Below are positions 61,655-64,000 of a stretch of DNA of 64,000 bases, piece after piece; position 1 is the first letter of the stretch; each line of letters begins with the position of its first letter. A program made the translations under genes and the position numbers. The DNA is from Cerrena zonata (taxonomy: Eukaryota > Basidiomycota > Agaricomycetes > Polyporales > Cerrenaceae). The stretch covers positions 806,001 through 870,000 of the forward strand of contig JASBNA010000009.1 of the NCBI GenBank assembly GCA_038087015.1, in the 5' to 3' direction. The notes below the pieces were generated by a model. It did not search any database and was not told the origin of the DNA. It saw only the letters and a program-made list of their open reading frames with translations.

Positions 61655-62447
61655 CTATGTCACAATACAACGCCGTTGCTTCACCATCTTGCCCCACTTT
61701 CCCCGCATGCTCTCTCGCAACGCCAACGAGAACACATCTTGGACGCCATCGCCAGTCTTCGCAGAACATTCAATATACTTCGCTCCGATCTCTTTGGCGA
61801 CAGCTGCACCTCGCTCTGCTGATACGGTAGTTTGACCTTGGGCACTAAGCATACGTCGTGTTTGTTCGTCCCTTCGAAGATCTGTCTTCGTTCCGACAAG
61901 GATCAATGGTGTCCCTTCACAGAAATGCGCGACTTCCGGATACCACTGATCACTATGTTCAGTATGTATGTCACGGATATATTGATGCGATACCAACCTT
62001 ATCTTGAACATTGCCAAGACTGACGGGGAAGTCAATTGAGAACACGATTAGGATTACATCGCTCTCGGGGTAACTTAGAGGTCGTAGTCGATCGTACTCT
62101 TCTTGACCGGCAGTGTCCCAAAGTGCGAGTTCGACCAGTCGTCCCTCAAACTGAACGAGTGTGACATAGTTCTCAAATACGGTTGGAATGTAGGCCTGCA
62201 TAGCACATCATTGCAACACGGTCAAGCAACAGTCAAGCGAACTGACGTACCTCTGGGAATCGGTTCTCGGCGTAGACAATGAGGAGGCATGTCTTTCCGC
62301 AGCCACCTTTGGGACAATTCTAACTCAAGATACAGGGCACAGCAAAGGACTGACTTGCGCACCGTCACCAACAACTACAAGCTTTTTCTTGAGATCTGGT
62401 CTCCTGGGTGTTGAAGAAGATGAAGAGGCTGAATGTGATGGGTTCAT
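61655..62447 (-). CDS. Rho-family small GTPase
   Basis: Four exons (62447-62363, 62306-62251, 62195-61998, 61945-61655) give 209 residues. An extra Ser-rich extension precedes the G domain ([20 protein letters not shown]). The P-loop is [11 protein letters not shown] (usual Rho form GDGACGKT), then effector loop [40 protein letters not shown] and [10 protein letters not shown]. The protein ends KQRRCIVT, a CaaX box after a basic patch, so it is likely prenylated and acts at membranes in polarity or wall signalling. The effector loop and [15 protein letters not shown] fit RhoA/Rho2-like proteins rather than Cdc42/Rac, but the subtype is not certain. Confidence 0.93.
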
Positions 62448-62652
62448 TGGACTATAATTACAGCGTGGACGTGATTGAGTGGTGGTTTGTTGCGCGTGGA
62501 GGATATGATTGAGTGAGGTCGGATTGGATGTGATGACAAAGTGGTTCGGAAACAGGAGGCAGTTGTGTAGAGTGGACAAGGCGGGGATAGTAGAAAGAAC
62601 ACACCTTGGAACGCACACTCCGTGCATCTACAGTGGCACGATCATGTGACAC

Positions 62653-62658
62653 ACGCGT
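62653..62658. promoter_or_regulatory. MCB-like ACGCGT box before the Sae2-like gene
   Basis: ACGCGT lies about 34 bases upstream of the ATG at 62692, in the 244-base divergent promoter shared with the Rho gene. Confidence 0.35.
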
Positions 62659-62691
62659 CCACCTTCCCGTTCTTTCATCCCTTCCACCACC

Positions 62692-63934
62692 ATGGAACAA
62701 CATGCTACTCAAGGTAGGTTCCATTCCAACTCAAATTGATCCACATAGATCTCATGCTCTTATCATTCCCTAGCCACGATCGAGGTCAAACATTTACGCG
62801 ACGAACTCAATCGACAATTGGAGATCAATCGTTTAGCCCGAGAGCAAATCAAACCGGCCTTGGAGCTTCTTTGTGAGGTCCAGCGCGAAAATGGTCGCCT
62901 GAGCGCAGAGCTGGAACACTTGCAAGTGGAGAACGGTCGGTTGAAGGAAGTGATCGATCGAAGAGAAGGAGACGGCATTGATAGACAGCACCCAATGTGC
63001 GTAAATCGCTTTGCTTCGTTCCTTACTAGACCTTGACATATGGCGCGGGGTATCCAGTAATCTTACAGATGACTCTGAAACTGTTCGTTCTTTGAAAGAA
63101 CAACTTGCCTGTCTGCAGCAACAATACGACAATCTATTCCAAGAGAAAGAGCAAGCAAGTCGCCGCTACCAGGAACACTATCGCAAGTGGCGGAACTTCA
63201 AGAAATGGCTTGCAAATGAGCAGTCTGCCCGATTGTCAGACTTCGTCGATCCCCTCGGCACCCCTTCCACTGCTCGACTGCAAAAGATCCAGCGGGTTGT
63301 ACATCCATCATCGCCCAACTCAAACGACGATAATGATGAAGACATGCGTAAGTTTCACAGGTCCTTGCTTCCTGTGTTTTCTAACTTTGATTCTCAGTAA
63401 CACATGAACCGATTCCGACGACACTCAGGGCCTCCCCAATGCGCAATAGTCTTCCACTACAAGATGTCTCGTTACAACATAATCCTATCCCATCTCTGCT
63501 CGGTCGCTCAAGAGTGCTGAGTGAGCCTACTTCTCCGACTATCAGTCAAACCAAGTATGTTTTTTTTCTCACATTATACTCGGTATATTACTTATGCATG
63601 TCAGGCACCCAATCAAGGATAGTTATAAGGCTGATTGTAAACACCCCCAAGATGTAAGTACATCAAAATCACAAGGATTCCAAAAGCTTGACTATTGATT
63701 TAGGATATCACTATTACTTATCCTGCAAAATTGACTGCTCCCCTTTGGCGCACACCCAGGAAGAAGACAAGAAAAGAAAGTGAAACTATTCAACAGTATA
63801 TGCCTACTATTTCCAATCATCAGATTGCAGAAGAGATGCCTCAAACACCACCTGGCTACTGGAATATAGGCTTTCCAGATACTCAGGAAATTGAACTTAT
63901 CAACAGACAGGGTCAGCAATTGTATCATAAATAA
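62692..63934 (+). CDS. Sae2/Ctp1/CtIP-like DNA end-resection factor
   Basis: Starts MEQHATQATIEVKHLRDELN. The N-terminal part is coiled coil (EINRLAREQIKPALELLCEV, ENGRLSAELEHLQVENGRLK), then NLTDDSETVRSLKEQLACLQ and HYRKWRNFKKWLA. The middle is disordered. The C-terminus has TPPGYWNIGFPDTQEIELIN, the signature end of Ctp1/CtIP-type proteins that activate the Mre11 nuclease. The cysteine pair usually found upstream (CxxC) is not visible; only one Cys (YKADCKHPQD) is present. A reduced or incomplete C-terminal domain is therefore possible, or an exon was missed. About six exons, ending at TAA 63932-63934. Confidence 0.7.
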
Positions 63935-63960
63935 ATTATAGATATTTGGGGTGTTTGTTA

Positions 63961-63998
63961 TGTTGTGTTGTTGTTGTTGTTTGTTTGTTTGTTTGTTG
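63961..63998 (+). repeat. TTG/TTTG microsatellite
   Basis: Tandem TTG units followed by TTTG units run into the window end. Confidence 0.85.
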
Positions 63999-64000
63999 GG

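Overview
The window comes from a filamentous basidiomycete, most likely an Agaricomycete. Genes are dense on both strands and cut by many 37-70 base introns. The gene families fit: a Plavaka-type transposase, a DUF6698 gene, a PHD-JmjC demethylase, an Skt5-type chitin synthase activator, and a kinase with a fungal MLKL-like N-terminal four-helix domain. There is no sign of operons, bacterial genes or CRISPR. Some start codons in a bacterial-style reading of this DNA (GTG, TTG) were ignored in favour of spliced ATG models.

Layout. 1-2615 (-): N-terminal half of a DYRK/Pom1-like kinase, cut by the window edge. 3710-4821 (+): Zn2Cys6 transcription factor. 6427-12832 (-): three related TKL-type pseudokinase genes, the last with an MLKL-like N-terminal domain. 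13282-14920 (+): ING-family PHD protein. 15197-17190 (+): TKL kinase with a C1-like zinc module and broken frames. 17701-19522 (-) and 19816-24011 (+): NUF2 and a RecQ helicase sharing one promoter. 24694-31541: an inactivated Plavaka transposase and a divergent DUF6698 gene. 32572-36215 (-): aromatic-acid-exporter-like membrane protein. 36736-38158 (-): GAL7. 38381-40760 (+): DDX41. 41061-42126 (+): Nudix ADP-ribose pyrophosphatase. 42217-44925 (-): SDA1 with frame breaks. 45239-46245 (-): disordered RGG-type protein. 46621-48210 (+): PGK1. 48549-51065 (+): PHD-JmjC demethylase. 51426-53704 (+): SKT5/CHS4. 54041-54797 (+): PITH protein. 54884-56704 (-): polynucleotide kinase/phosphatase. 57392-58912 (+): LARGE-like glycosyltransferase. 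59084-61399 (-): 6-phosphofructo-2-kinase. 61655-62447 (-): Rho GTPase. 62692-63934 (+): Sae2/CtIP-like protein.

Most of the window is housekeeping: chromosome segregation and repair (NUF2, RecQ, PNK, Sae2-like), RNA and ribosome biogenesis (DDX41, SDA1), central carbon metabolism (GAL7, PGK1, PFK-2), chromatin (ING, JmjC) and cell wall or polarity (SKT5, Rho). The accessory part is 6.3-12.9 kb. There, one gene joins a predicted four-helix membrane-attack-type domain to a pseudokinase, the layout of animal MLKL. Next to it lie two tandem, stand-alone pseudokinases with further decayed catalytic residues. All three share intron positions, including an 8-base microexon that encodes the centre of the catalytic loop. 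I consider this cluster the best candidate for an undescribed system (a fungal regulated-cell-death or self-recognition module); that reading is inference.
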